From Streptomyces fumigatiscleroticus (GTDB lineage Bacteria; Actinomycetota; Actinomycetes; Streptomycetales; Streptomycetaceae), in the NCBI RefSeq assembly GCF_014647975.1, contig NZ_BMQF01000003.1, forward strand, positions 372,001 through 436,000: DNA of 64,000 nucleotides, read 5' to 3'. Positions 36,173 to 44,095 of the stretch are shown piece after piece. A program made the translations under genes and the position numbers. The first letter of the stretch is position 1. The number at the start of each line of letters is the position of its first letter. The notes beneath the pieces are model-generated. The model was not told the DNA's origin, ran no database searches, and worked only from the letters and a program-made list of their open reading frames with translations.

Positions 36173-36508
36173 ATGACCGGCATGTTCGGAAGCAAGAAGG
36201 ATCAGCTCAACGTCCTCGTGCTGCGGGACGCCGATGTGATCGAGGCGTTCGTGCGGCAGGCGCTGGCGGAGGCGGACGCGGTACAGCGCCCCGGTCTGGA
36301 ACGGGCCCTCGCCGTGATCGAGCAGGCAGCCGCCGCGGACGACGACGAGCTGCGCGCCCGCTGGGTGCGCGAACGGCTGGCCGCCGCCGGGTACGCGGGC
36401 GCCCCCGACTCGGTGGAGGCGGTCAAGGTGCTGCGGCAGCAGGCACCCGGCCTCAGCCTGCTGTCGGCCGTCCAGTTGGCGAAGGCCGCGGCCGCCCGGC
36501 AGCGGTAG
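36173..36508 (+). CDS. Small protein with L7/L12-like C-terminus
   Basis: A hypothetical protein of 111 residues from ATG at 36173 (ATG at 36182 also possible; neither has a clear ribosome binding site, so the mRNA may be leaderless). The sequence is helical and acidic. The last 35 residues (VEAVKVLRQQAPGLSLLSAVQLAKAA) resemble the C-terminal domain of ribosomal protein L7/L12, which recruits GTPase factors. It lacks the L12 N-terminal dimerisation domain. Function unknown. It converges with the siderophore-interacting protein gene with only two bases between. Confidence 0.7.
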   Translation: MTGMFGSKKDQLNVLVLRDADVIEAFVRQALAEADAVQRPGLERALAVIEQAAAADDDELRARWVRERLAAAGYAGAPDSVEAVKVLRQQAPGLSLLSAVQLAKAAAARQR

Positions 36509-36510
36509 GG

Positions 36511-37197
36511 CTACTCCGGTCCGCGCCTGCCCGGCGCCCAGAACGGCTTGGTGAGCACCGTCCGCCGGTCCCAGCCCAGCTCCCGCACGAGCACCTGCCG
36601 TACCTGCTGCACCACCCGGGCCTGTCCGGCCACGTAGGCGGACCCGCCGGGCGCCGGGGCCAGTTCCCTTACCGCGTCGGGCAGGGCGGTCTCGCCCCTG
36701 ATCAGCCAGCGGAGCCGGGCCGTGTGCGGCAGCGGCAGCCGGTCCGCCGCCGTCTCCGTCTCCACACAGCCGGAGATCCGCGCCCCCTCGGGCAGCGCCG
36801 CCAGCATCGCCCCGAACGCCACCGAGGCGGTCTCCTCCCCGGCGAAGAAGTGGTGCGCCGCCTCCGGCCGGAGCGTGAACGACCCCTCCGGCCGGCCCAG
36901 CCGGACCATGTCGCCCACCCGCGCGGAGTGTCCCCAGCGTGCTCCCGGCCCGGCCCCGGGATGGTTCAGCACGCACAGCTCGACCGCGCCGGCCGGGTCG
37001 TAACGCCACACCGAGTACGTACGACGGGTCAGCGCGCCGCCGACCAGGACCCGCACCTGCTGTCCGGGCCGCACCGCGAGCCCGGCGAGCGCGTCCCCCC
37101 CGATGCGCAGCCGGCGCATGCGGGCCGTGACCGGTTCCGTCCCGGTGACCGTGCCGCTGAGCGTGACCAGGTCCAGGACACGGGTGCGCAGCCTCAT
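36511..37197 (-). CDS. Siderophore-interacting (ferric-reductase-like) flavoprotein
   Basis: A 228-residue protein of the SIP family, which reduce ferric siderophores in the cytoplasm with FAD and NAD(P)H. The FAD-binding strand RRTYSVWRYDPAGAVELCVLNH and the block GPGARWGHSARVGDMVRLGRPEG are clear. FFAGEETASVAFGAMLAALP is the C-terminal NAD(P)H-side signature. ATG at 37197 overlaps the MFS gene stop (ATGA), so the two are translationally coupled. The pairing suggests siderophore export or uptake followed by iron release. Confidence 0.9.
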   Translation of the reverse strand: MRLRTRVLDLVTLSGTVTGTEPVTARMRRLRIGGDALAGLAVRPGQQVRVLVGGALTRRTYSVWRYDPAGAVELCVLNHPGAGPGARWGHSARVGDMVRLGRPEGSFTLRPEAAHHFFAGEETASVAFGAMLAALPEGARISGCVETETAADRLPLPHTARLRWLIRGETALPDAVRELAPAPGGSAYVAGQARVVQQVRQVLVRELGWDRRTVLTKPFWAPGRRGPE

Positions 37198-38591
37198 CCG
37201 ACCGGCTCCTTCGCGGGAGTGGACACGGCGGCCGTACGGGACGCCCGGCCGCCGCCGCGGTAGCCGGTGACGACCGCCGCCGTGGCCGCGAGCACCAGCA
37301 GGGCGACCGTGCGCAGGGCCGGGCCCATGCCGTGCGGCAGATCGGGGTGGGCGGCCAGGACGGTGCCGGTGACCGCGACGCCGAGGGCCGCGCCGACCTC
37401 GCGGGCCGAGGTGCCCAGGCCGGAGCCGAGGCCCGCCTGGTGGGCCGGGAGCGAGATGACGACGCCGAAGGTGAGGGCGGGCATGGACAGGCCCGTGCCG
37501 GCCGAGATCACCAGCAGCCAGCAGGCGTACACGGGGTAGGGCGTGCCCGCGTCCGCGGTGGACGCGGCGAGCAGGCCGAGGCCGATGAGGGCCAGACCCG
37601 AGCCGATGACCGGGCCGGGGTGCGCCGCCCAGCGCGCCGCCAGCTTCGGGACGAGCGCCATGCCGACGATCAGCGGGACGATGGCGACGCCGGTGACGGC
37701 GGCGCCGTAGCCCTTCACCTCCTGGAGGTACTGCGAGTTGACGTAGAAGAGGGAGAACAGGCCGAAGAAGCCGGTGGCCATGCCGAGGGTGGCGGCGCGC
37801 AGCCGGCGGGAGGCGAGGACGCGCGGGTCGAACAGCGGGGCACGCGAGCGCAGGGCGTGCCGGGCGAACAGGGCGATGAGCAGGGCGCCGGCCGCGAAGG
37901 CGGCCAGGATGCCCGGTGCGGCCCAGCCGTAGGAGGGGCCTTCGATGATGCCGAAGAGGACGGCGACCAGGCCCGCGGTGAGCAGGAGCGTGCCCAGCGG
38001 GTCGGGGTTGCTGTGCGCGGAGCGGTCCGTGCGGGGCGTGGTGAGGGCCACCGCGAGGGCGAGCAGCGCGGCCAGCGGCACCATCAGGGCGAACAGGGCG
38101 CGCCAGGACAGGAACTGGCCCACCAGGCCGCCGCCGAGATTGCCGGCCATGCCGCCCAGTCCGATGGCCAGGGTCCAGGAGGCCAGCGCCTGGGCCCGCC
38201 GCTCGGGACCGGCGAGCTGCACCATGAGCGACATGGTGGCGGGCGTGATCAGCGCGGCTCCGGCCCCGGAGATCCCGCGCCCGGCGATGAGCAGCGCCGG
38301 GCCGGAGGCCAGCGCGCTGGTGGCGGCGCCCGCGGCGAACAGGGCGAGCCCGGCGAGCAGGGCCCCCTTGCGGCCGTGCCGGTCGCCGAGCGCACCGGCC
38401 GGGATCAGCAGTCCGGCGAAGACGATGACGTAGGCGTCGACGGTCCACAGGATCTCGGAGTGCGAGGGGTGCAGGGACGACGATGCCAGCTGGGGGATCA
38501 GCAGGTTGATGGCGGCGACCATGCTCTGGGCGACGAGCACGCAGGCGCACAGCGCCAGCACCGTGGACCGTTTCAGGGCGTGCGAGGGCAA
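37194..38591 (-). CDS. MFS transporter, DHA2-like drug/siderophore exporter
   Basis: A 465-residue transporter with about 14 hydrophobic spans. Family motifs are visible: GALGDRHGRKGALLAG after span 2 and GRGISGAGAALITPA in span 5, typical of proton-coupled exporters. The start is set at TTG 38591 because GGGAGG lies four bases upstream; a GTG at 38657 would fall inside the palindrome at 38653-38666 and so is unlikely. It is followed by the siderophore-interacting gene and faces a LysR gene that probably regulates both. The substrate may be a siderophore, but a drug cannot be excluded. Confidence 0.88.
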   Translation of the reverse strand: MPSHALKRSTVLALCACVLVAQSMVAAINLLIPQLASSSLHPSHSEILWTVDAYVIVFAGLLIPAGALGDRHGRKGALLAGLALFAAGAATSALASGPALLIAGRGISGAGAALITPATMSLMVQLAGPERRAQALASWTLAIGLGGMAGNLGGGLVGQFLSWRALFALMVPLAALLALAVALTTPRTDRSAHSNPDPLGTLLLTAGLVAVLFGIIEGPSYGWAAPGILAAFAAGALLIALFARHALRSRAPLFDPRVLASRRLRAATLGMATGFFGLFSLFYVNSQYLQEVKGYGAAVTGVAIVPLIVGMALVPKLAARWAAHPGPVIGSGLALIGLGLLAASTADAGTPYPVYACWLLVISAGTGLSMPALTFGVVISLPAHQAGLGSGLGTSAREVGAALGVAVTGTVLAAHPDLPHGMGPALRTVALLVLAATAAVVTGYRGGGRASRTAAVSTPAKEPVG

Positions 38592-38652
38592 GGCTCCTCC
38601 CGGGAGCTGGATGTCGGTGGGATGCCCTGTCACCGTAGGCTCGGCAGTGACC

Positions 38653-38666
38653 TGCACTCCAGTGCA
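38653..38666. promoter_or_regulatory. Palindrome between LysR gene and MFS operon
   Basis: TGCACT-CC-AGTGCA, a perfect 6-bp inverted repeat lying between the divergent starts. It fits a LysR-type operator, though not a strict T-N11-A box. Confidence 0.55.
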
Positions 38667-38683
38667 ACCTTTGCAAGGGAACG

Positions 38684-39679
38684 ATGCGTGTGACGCAATT
38701 CGAGAGCCCGGACCGGAACCTCGACCTGAATCTGCTGCTCGCCCTCGATGTGCTGCTGGAGGAGGAGAGCGTGGGCGGCGCGGCCCGCCGGCTCCATCTG
38801 TCCGAACCCGCGATGAGCCGCACCCTCGGCCGGATCCGCAAGGCGCTCGGCGACCCTGTGCTGGTGCGCGCCGGGCGCCGGATGGTGCCCACCCCGCGCG
38901 CGCTCGCCGTACGGGCCGAGGTGAGCGCGGTGGTGGAGCGGGCCCGCGCCCTGTTCGCGCCCGGCCGGGACGCCGACCTCAGGACGGTGGACCGGACGCT
39001 GACGATCCTGGGCCACGACGCCATCGCGGCGGCCTGCGGCCCGGCCCTGTACGCCCGCGCCGCCGCGGAGGCGCCCGGCATCCGTATCCGCTTCCTCGCC
39101 GAGAGCCACGTGGACGCCCCGTTCCTGCGCAGGGGGACCGCCGACCTGGAGGTGGGGGTCGTCGACACGACGGCGCCCGAGGTGCACACGGAGTATGTGC
39201 AGGAGGACCGGATGGTGGCCGTGGTGCGGGCCGGGCACCCCCTGCTCGACGGCGAGCTGACGGCCGAGCGGTTCGCCACCGAGGCCGATCACCTGATCGT
39301 GTCCCGGCGGGGCAAACTGCACGGCCCCGTCGACGCGGCCCTGGCCGAACTCGGCCTGGAACGCCGGGTGGTGGGTTCCGTCGGCACCTTCCCCGCGTCG
39401 CTCTTCGTCGTGCGGGACACCGACCTCGTGGGCCTGATCAGCAGCTGGGGCCTGCCGCTCGCCTCGATCCTGGGCCTGGTCACCTTCGACGTGCCGCTCG
39501 AACTGCCGCCCCTGAGACTGGGGCTGGCCTGGCACCCGCGGCACGACGCCGACCCGGCGCACGCCTGGCTGCGCGGGGCGGTGCGGGACGTGCTGGCGGG
39601 CCGGCTCGGGGAGGCCGGCCGACCGGCCGGCGGTCAGCCCTGCGCGGCCAGCCGCTTCTCGAACCAGTGCGCTCCGTAG
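38684..39679 (+). CDS. LysR-type transcriptional regulator
   Basis: A 331-residue LysR regulator. The N-terminal winged helix spans about 10-70 (NLLLALDVLLEEESVGGAARRLHLSEPAMSRTLGRIR). The effector-binding domain follows from about residue 95. The start is ATG at 38684, or GTG at 38690, which has better Shine-Dalgarno spacing (AAGGGA). It diverges from the MFS/siderophore-interacting operon, its likely target. Its 3' end overlaps the convergent MarR-GNAT gene by 46 bases, so the last residues are encoded in both strands. Confidence 0.92.
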   Translation: MRVTQFESPDRNLDLNLLLALDVLLEEESVGGAARRLHLSEPAMSRTLGRIRKALGDPVLVRAGRRMVPTPRALAVRAEVSAVVERARALFAPGRDADLRTVDRTLTILGHDAIAAACGPALYARAAAEAPGIRIRFLAESHVDAPFLRRGTADLEVGVVDTTAPEVHTEYVQEDRMVAVVRAGHPLLDGELTAERFATEADHLIVSRRGKLHGPVDAALAELGLERRVVGSVGTFPASLFVVRDTDLVGLISSWGLPLASILGLVTFDVPLELPPLRLGLAWHPRHDADPAHAWLRGAVRDVLAGRLGEAGRPAGGQPCAASRFSNQCAP

Positions 39680-40536
39680 ACGTGGTCGGAGTACGCCGGG
39701 ATCTCCCGGTAGCCGCACGCCCGGTACATCGCCTGCGCCTCGGTGAGCGCGGCCTGCGTGTCGAGCCGTACGACGGTCCAGTCGCGCCGCAGGGCCTCGC
39801 CCTCCAGTTCCCCGAGCAGCCGCCGGGCCAGGCCCAGGCGCCGGGCGTCCGGGTGCACCCACACGTGCTTGAGCTCGCCCGTCCCGGGCGTGAGCCGCCG
39901 CAGCGCCCCGCAGCCCACCGGCCGCCCCTCCTCGCGGGCGACGAGGAACACCCCGGCGTCGCCGGACACTTCCCCGGGGCTCACCAGATCGGACGGGTCG
40001 AACCCCTCCGGGAACCGCGCGTCGAGCTCGGCGGCGTACGCGGCCAGACAGGCCCGCGCGTCCGGGGCGTCACCGGCGACGCGGTCGACGGTGACGGCCG
40101 CCAGCCGCAGCAGACGCCGCGCGGTGGCCATCGCCCCGGTCAGCTCGTCCCGCCGGGCCGGGTCCAGCCCCTGGAGCAGGTCCGCCACGAGGGCGCCGGC
40201 CCGCCGCTCCTGCTCCTCGACCTCGGCCCGCCCGGCCGGGGTCAGCGTGACCGTCCGCAGCCGGCTGTCCCCGGGGTGCACGCCCAGCCGGACCAGGCCC
40301 TGCGCCCGCAGCGCCTTCGTCATCCGGCTCAGATAGCCGGCGTCGAGGCCGAGACGGCCGCGCAGTTCACGCAGGGACACCCCCTCGGGGCACCGGTGGA
40401 TCTCGAAGAGCAGCCGGGCCTCGCCGAGCGGGCGGTCCTGGCCGAGGTAGCGGTCGTCCAGAGCGCCGATACGGCGCGTGAAGTAGCGGTTGAACCGGCG
40501 GAAGGCCGCCACGTGCTCCGTCGACACTGGCTCCAT
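39634..40536 (-). CDS. MarR/GNAT fusion regulator-acetyltransferase
   Basis: A 300-residue fusion. Residues 1-145 are a MarR winged helix (GVSLRELRGRLGLDAGYLSRMTKAL; SRLRTVTLTPAGRAEVEE). Residues about 160-300 are a GNAT acetyltransferase with the acetyl-CoA loop VWVHPDARRLGLARRLLGELE. Such fusions exist in many bacteria, but their substrates are unknown. The ATG at 40536 is preceded by AAAGGAC and a TACGGT -10 within a perfect palindrome. It lies 15 bases after the PEP-mutase-like gene, at the end of the leftward operon. Confidence 0.92.
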   Translation of the reverse strand: MEPVSTEHVAAFRRFNRYFTRRIGALDDRYLGQDRPLGEARLLFEIHRCPEGVSLRELRGRLGLDAGYLSRMTKALRAQGLVRLGVHPGDSRLRTVTLTPAGRAEVEEQERRAGALVADLLQGLDPARRDELTGAMATARRLLRLAAVTVDRVAGDAPDARACLAAYAAELDARFPEGFDPSDLVSPGEVSGDAGVFLVAREEGRPVGCGALRRLTPGTGELKHVWVHPDARRLGLARRLLGELEGEALRRDWTVVRLDTQAALTEAQAMYRACGYREIPAYSDHVYGAHWFEKRLAAQG

Positions 40537-40563
40537 GTCCTTTGACCGTAGTCAAAGGACATG
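40534..40563. promoter_or_regulatory. Perfect 13-bp inverted repeat, MarR operator
   Basis: CATGTCCTTTGAC (40534-40546) and GTCAAAGGACATG (40551-40563) are exact inverse copies around CGTA. It spans the 3' end of the PEP-mutase-like gene and the start codon of the MarR-GNAT gene. On the minus strand it contains TACGGT, a possible -10, so the MarR protein probably represses itself from here. Confidence 0.75.
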
Positions 40564-41286
40564 GAGGGGGCCAGGCCCGGTGACGAGGTCCCGCAGCGCG
40601 GCGGACGCCCACCGCTGGAACCCCGGCCCGAAGGTGACGCGGGTGGCCCCGAGTTCGCCGAGTTCGGCGGGCGAGGGGCCCTCACCGACCTTGGCGACCG
40701 CGTTGACCGGCCCCTGGATCCCGGCCCGCAGCAGCGGCAGCACCTCGGCCGGGGCGCCGATCGGGTACACGCAGTCGGCGCCCGCGGCGACGTACAGCGC
40801 GGCCCGCTCGACGGCGGCACCGGGATCGGCGACTCCGCACAGGAACGTGTCGATCCGCGCGTTGACGAACAGCCCGCCGCCCGCCGCGGCCCGCACCTCG
40901 GCGAGCCGGTCGGCGTGCCGGCGCGGGTCCTGGAGCACGCCCCCGGCGGAGTCCTCCAGGTTGCAGCCCACGGCCCCCGTCTCCAGCAGCCGTTCCACCA
41001 GCTCCTTGGGCGGCAGCCCGTAACCCCCCTCGACATCCGCCGACACCGGTACGTCCACGGCCCGCACGATCCGCGCGACGGCCGCGAACATCTCCCGTGC
41101 CGGTGTCGCGCCGTCCGCGTACCCCAGGGAGGCGGCGACCCCGGCGCTGGGCGTGGCCAGCGCCGGGAAGCCGGCCTCCTCGAAGACGCGGGCGGCGGCC
41201 GCGTCCCAGGGGCCGGGCAGGACCAGCGGGTCGCCCGGGGCCCGTCCCCGGTGCAGCGCGCGGAAGGTCTCGGCCTTGTTCACCAT
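40552..41286 (-). CDS. PEP mutase/isocitrate lyase superfamily protein
   Basis: A 244-residue enzyme of the PEP mutase/ICL superfamily, which make or break C-C or C-P bonds at oxo-acids. Family blocks are PLVLPGPWDAAAARVFEEAG, VSADVEGGYG and GCNLEDS (metal and substrate binding). The usual catalytic Cys loop of isocitrate lyase (KKCGH) is absent, as in PEP mutases and oxaloacetate decarboxylase-like members. The start is ATG at 41286 or GTG at 41283, both overlapping the upstream gene stop. The substrate is unknown. Confidence 0.87.
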   Translation of the reverse strand: MVNKAETFRALHRGRAPGDPLVLPGPWDAAAARVFEEAGFPALATPSAGVAASLGYADGATPAREMFAAVARIVRAVDVPVSADVEGGYGLPPKELVERLLETGAVGCNLEDSAGGVLQDPRRHADRLAEVRAAAGGGLFVNARIDTFLCGVADPGAAVERAALYVAAGADCVYPIGAPAEVLPLLRAGIQGPVNAVAKVGEGPSPAELGELGATRVTFGPGFQRWASAALRDLVTGPGPLHVL

Positions 41287-41726
41287 TCCGTGCTGCCCGG
41301 GGGGATCCGCCGGCTGACCATCAGCCGGTTCCAGCTGTTGATCACGGCGACGACCGCGACGAGATGGGCCAGCTCGGCGTCGGTGAAGTGCTTGGCGGCG
41401 TTCGCGTACACCTCGTCGGGCACGAACCCCTCCGTCAGGCCGGTGACCGCCTCGGTCAGCGCCAGCGCGGCCCGCTCCCGCTCGTCGTAGACGTCACCGG
41501 CCTCCTCCCAGGCGTTCAGCAGGTCGAGCCGGCGCTCGCTCACGCCGTTCTTCCGGGCGATCGCCAGATGCATGTCCAGGCAGAACGCGCAGTGGTTGAG
41601 CTGCGAGGCGCGGACCTGCACCAGCTCGGCCAGCGCCGGGTCGCCGAACCCCTTCTTCGCGGCGGCGCTCAGGGCCTGCATCGCGCTGCGCACCCCGGCG
41701 TCCAGGTGCGTGGTGCGGGCCGTCAC
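41280..41726 (-). CDS. AhpD-like carboxymuconolactone decarboxylase family protein
   Basis: A 148-residue helical protein. The NHCAFCLDMH motif (about residues 44-53) carries the CxxC-His redox site of AhpD-like proteins, which act as peroxide-detoxifying thiol enzymes. The GTG at 41726 overlaps the stop of the preceding paralogue (GTGA). It overlaps the PEP-mutase-like gene by a few bases. The two neighbours are near-duplicates and probably interact. Confidence 0.88.
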   Translation of the reverse strand: MTARTTHLDAGVRSAMQALSAAAKKGFGDPALAELVQVRASQLNHCAFCLDMHLAIARKNGVSERRLDLLNAWEEAGDVYDERERAALALTEAVTGLTEGFVPDEVYANAAKHFTDAELAHLVAVVAVINSWNRLMVSRRIPPGSTEW

Positions 41727-42232
41727 TTGTGCTGCCCCGGCCGGTAGTGGCCCGGCGTCATCCGGAAGGTGACACCGAACCGGTTCCACGCGTTGATCAC
41801 CGCGATCACGGAGAGCAGCTGCGCCAGCTCCGCCTCCTCGAAGTGCGCGGCGGCCCGGTCGTACACCTCGTCGGGCACGAAGCCATCCGTCAGGACGGTC
41901 ACGGCCTCCGTCAGCGCCAGCGCGGCCAGCTCCTTCTCGGTGTAGAAGTGCCGCGACTCCTCCCAGGCGCTGAGCTGCACGATCCGCTCGACGCTCTCGC
42001 CCGCCGCGAGCGCGTCCCTGCTGTGCATGTCGATGCAGAGGGCGCAGTGGTTGAGCTGCGAGGCACGGATCTTGACCAGCTCGTACAGCTTGGGGTCCAG
42101 GCCCTGCCGGGCCGCCGCGTCGAGCCGGATCATGGCCTTGTAGACCTCGGGCGCGTGCTGGGCCCAGTGCAGCCGGGGCGTGGTCTCGGGTGCGTACTCC
42201 GCCTTCGCGGTGTCGTCGGTGAAGGTCGTCAT
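41723..42232 (-). CDS. AhpD-like carboxymuconolactone decarboxylase family protein
   Basis: A 169-residue paralogue of the next gene. The motif NHCALCIDMH (about 64-73) carries the CxxC and His; WEESRHFYTEKE and FVPDEVYDRAAAHF are further shared blocks. It is the first gene of the leftward operon, 46 bases from the divergent MocR regulator, which probably controls it. Such proteins reduce peroxides or act on small quinones or lactones; here the role is unproven. Confidence 0.88.
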   Translation of the reverse strand: MTTFTDDTAKAEYAPETTPRLHWAQHAPEVYKAMIRLDAAARQGLDPKLYELVKIRASQLNHCALCIDMHSRDALAAGESVERIVQLSAWEESRHFYTEKELAALALTEAVTVLTDGFVPDEVYDRAAAHFEEAELAQLLSVIAVINAWNRFGVTFRMTPGHYRPGQHK

Positions 42233-42278
42233 GGCTCGACCCTAGGAGCGAAGCAGCCCAGGGGTATGGTCCACTTCC

Positions 42279-43679
42279 ATGCCTGATTCTTGGGCCACTT
42301 CGGGCCTCGACCTGCATCTGGAAGCGGCCGGTCCCGGCCTGCGCCGCGGGCTGACCGACGCCCTGCGCGAGGCGGTGCGCACCGGGCGGCTGGCCCCCGG
42401 CACCCGGCTGCCGTCCTCCCGCGGCCTCGCCGCCGACCTGGGCATCGCCCGCAACACGGTCGCCGACGCCTATGCCGACCTCGTCGCCGAGGGCTGGCTC
42501 ACCGCGCGCCAGGGCTCGGGCACGCGGGTCGCCACGCGGGCCGCCGCCCCGCCCTCCCGGCGGCCGGCACCGGGCGGCCCGCCGGCCCGCCGCGAACCGG
42601 CCCGCCCCGCCCACGACCTGCGCCCCGGCACCCCCGACCTCGCCTCCTTCCCGCGCGCCGAGTGGCTCAGGGCCGCCCGCCGTGCCCTCGCCGCCGCCCC
42701 GCACCACGCCCTCGGCTACGGCGACCCCCGCGGCCGGGCCGAACTGCGCACCGCGCTCGCCGGCTATCTCTCCCGGGCCCGCGGCGTGCGCGCCGACCCC
42801 GGACACGTGCTGGTGTGCGGCGGGTTCTCGCACGGCCTGAAGATCCTCGGCGCGGTCCTGCGGGCCCGCGGGGTCCGTACCGTCGCCGTCGAGTCCTACG
42901 GCCTCGACGTCCACCGCGACCTGCTGGCCGCGGCCGGCCTGCGCACCGAACCGCTGCCCTTCGACGCGCTGGGCACCGACCCCGCCGCCCTGCGGAACGC
43001 CGACGCCGTCCTGCTCACCCCCGCCCACCAGTTCCCGATGGGCGTCCCCCTCCACCCCGACCGGCGCGCCGCCGTCGTGGACTGGGCCCGGCGCACCGGC
43101 GGTGTGGTCCTGGAGGACGACTACGACGGCGAGTTCCGCTACGACCGCCAGCCCGTCGGCGCGCTCCAGGGACTCGGCCCCGACCACGTGGTCTATCTCG
43201 GCACCGCCAGCAAGTCCCTCGCCCCCGGCCTCCGGCTGGCCTGGGCGGTCCTGCCGCCCGGCCTCGCCGAGGAGGCCACCGCGGCCAAGGGCTCCACCGA
43301 CACCTGCGGCACGCTGGACCAGCTGACCCTGGCGGAGTTCCTCACCTCGGGCGGCTACGACCGCCATGTCCGCGCCGTCCGCATGCGCTACCGGCGCCGC
43401 CGGGACGCCCTGGTCACGGCGGTCGCCGCCCGGGCCCCCGAGGTCCGGGTCACCGGCATCGCGGCCGGCCTGCACGCCGTCCTGCGGCTGCCGCCCGGCA
43501 CCGAGCGGTCCGTCGTCCAGGCGGCCGCCTGGCAGGGCCTGGCCCTGAACGGCCTCGCCTTCTTCCGTCATCCCGCCGCCCGGACCGACCCCCTGGACGC
43601 CCTGGTCATCGGGTACGCCACACCTCCCGACCACGCATGGTCGGGGGCGCTCGAGGCGTTGTGCGCGGTGCTGCCGTAG
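42279..43679 (+). CDS. MocR/PdxR-family regulator (GntR-aminotransferase)
   Basis: A 466-residue fusion. Residues 12-80 are a GntR winged helix ([25 protein letters not shown]). The rest is an aminotransferase fold type I domain with the PLP lysine in [12 protein letters not shown] and [15 protein letters not shown] upstream. Such proteins sense PLP or amino-acid adducts. The ATG at 42279 lies 8 bases after TATGGT, a likely -10, so the mRNA is probably leaderless. It diverges from the AhpD-like operon and is its likely regulator. Confidence 0.93.
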   Translation: MPDSWATSGLDLHLEAAGPGLRRGLTDALREAVRTGRLAPGTRLPSSRGLAADLGIARNTVADAYADLVAEGWLTARQGSGTRVATRAAAPPSRRPAPGGPPARREPARPAHDLRPGTPDLASFPRAEWLRAARRALAAAPHHALGYGDPRGRAELRTALAGYLSRARGVRADPGHVLVCGGFSHGLKILGAVLRARGVRTVAVESYGLDVHRDLLAAAGLRTEPLPFDALGTDPAALRNADAVLLTPAHQFPMGVPLHPDRRAAVVDWARRTGGVVLEDDYDGEFRYDRQPVGALQGLGPDHVVYLGTASKSLAPGLRLAWAVLPPGLAEEATAAKGSTDTCGTLDQLTLAEFLTSGGYDRHVRAVRMRYRRRRDALVTAVAARAPEVRVTGIAAGLHAVLRLPPGTERSVVQAAAWQGLALNGLAFFRHPAARTDPLDALVIGYATPPDHAWSGALEALCAVLP

Positions 43680-43741
43680 CATCCACCTCCGGCGACAGCC
43701 GCACCACTGCGGGAACAAGCGGCAACAAGGGGGAGAGGCGC

Positions 43742-44077
43742 ATGGCGGAGAAACGGCGACGGCTGCGGTCGAGCACCGTGGCGCTCGGCAGCATGGGAGT
43801 GCTGGCGGCGGCCCTGACCTCGTGCGGTTCCGATCCCGACCGGCGCTGCGTGGACCGCGACAGCTACGACTACGCCAAGGGCTACAAGATCGTCGCCGAC
43901 AAGCACTGCAAGCCGCGCGGCTCCTCCGGTGTGGACGCGAGCCGGGTCTCCGGCGCCGACTGGTACTACGACTCCGACGTCAGCCGCGGCTGGGCCGACT
44001 ACGGCACCTTCGACCGCGACGAGGCCGTCGACCGCGGCGGGCTGGGCTGCTCCGGCTCCGGCAGCGGCGGCGGCTGA
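43742..44077 (+). CDS. Small lipoprotein paired with ATP-grasp ligase
   Basis: A 111-residue predicted lipoprotein. The signal peptide ends in a lipobox, AALTSC (Cys at about residue 28). The mature part is rich in Asp, Tyr, Arg and Gly ([31 protein letters not shown]). The ATG at 43742 has GGGGGAGAGG upstream. The next gene, 18 bases on, is an ATP-grasp ligase; the pair parallels E. coli ygiB-ygiC and yjfM-yjfC, also lipoprotein plus glutathionylspermidine-synthase-like genes. Function unknown. Confidence 0.85.
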   Translation: MAEKRRRLRSSTVALGSMGVLAAALTSCGSDPDRRCVDRDSYDYAKGYKIVADKHCKPRGSSGVDASRVSGADWYYDSDVSRGWADYGTFDRDEAVDRGGLGCSGSGSGGG

Positions 44078-44095
44078 GCGGCGGGGACGCACACC

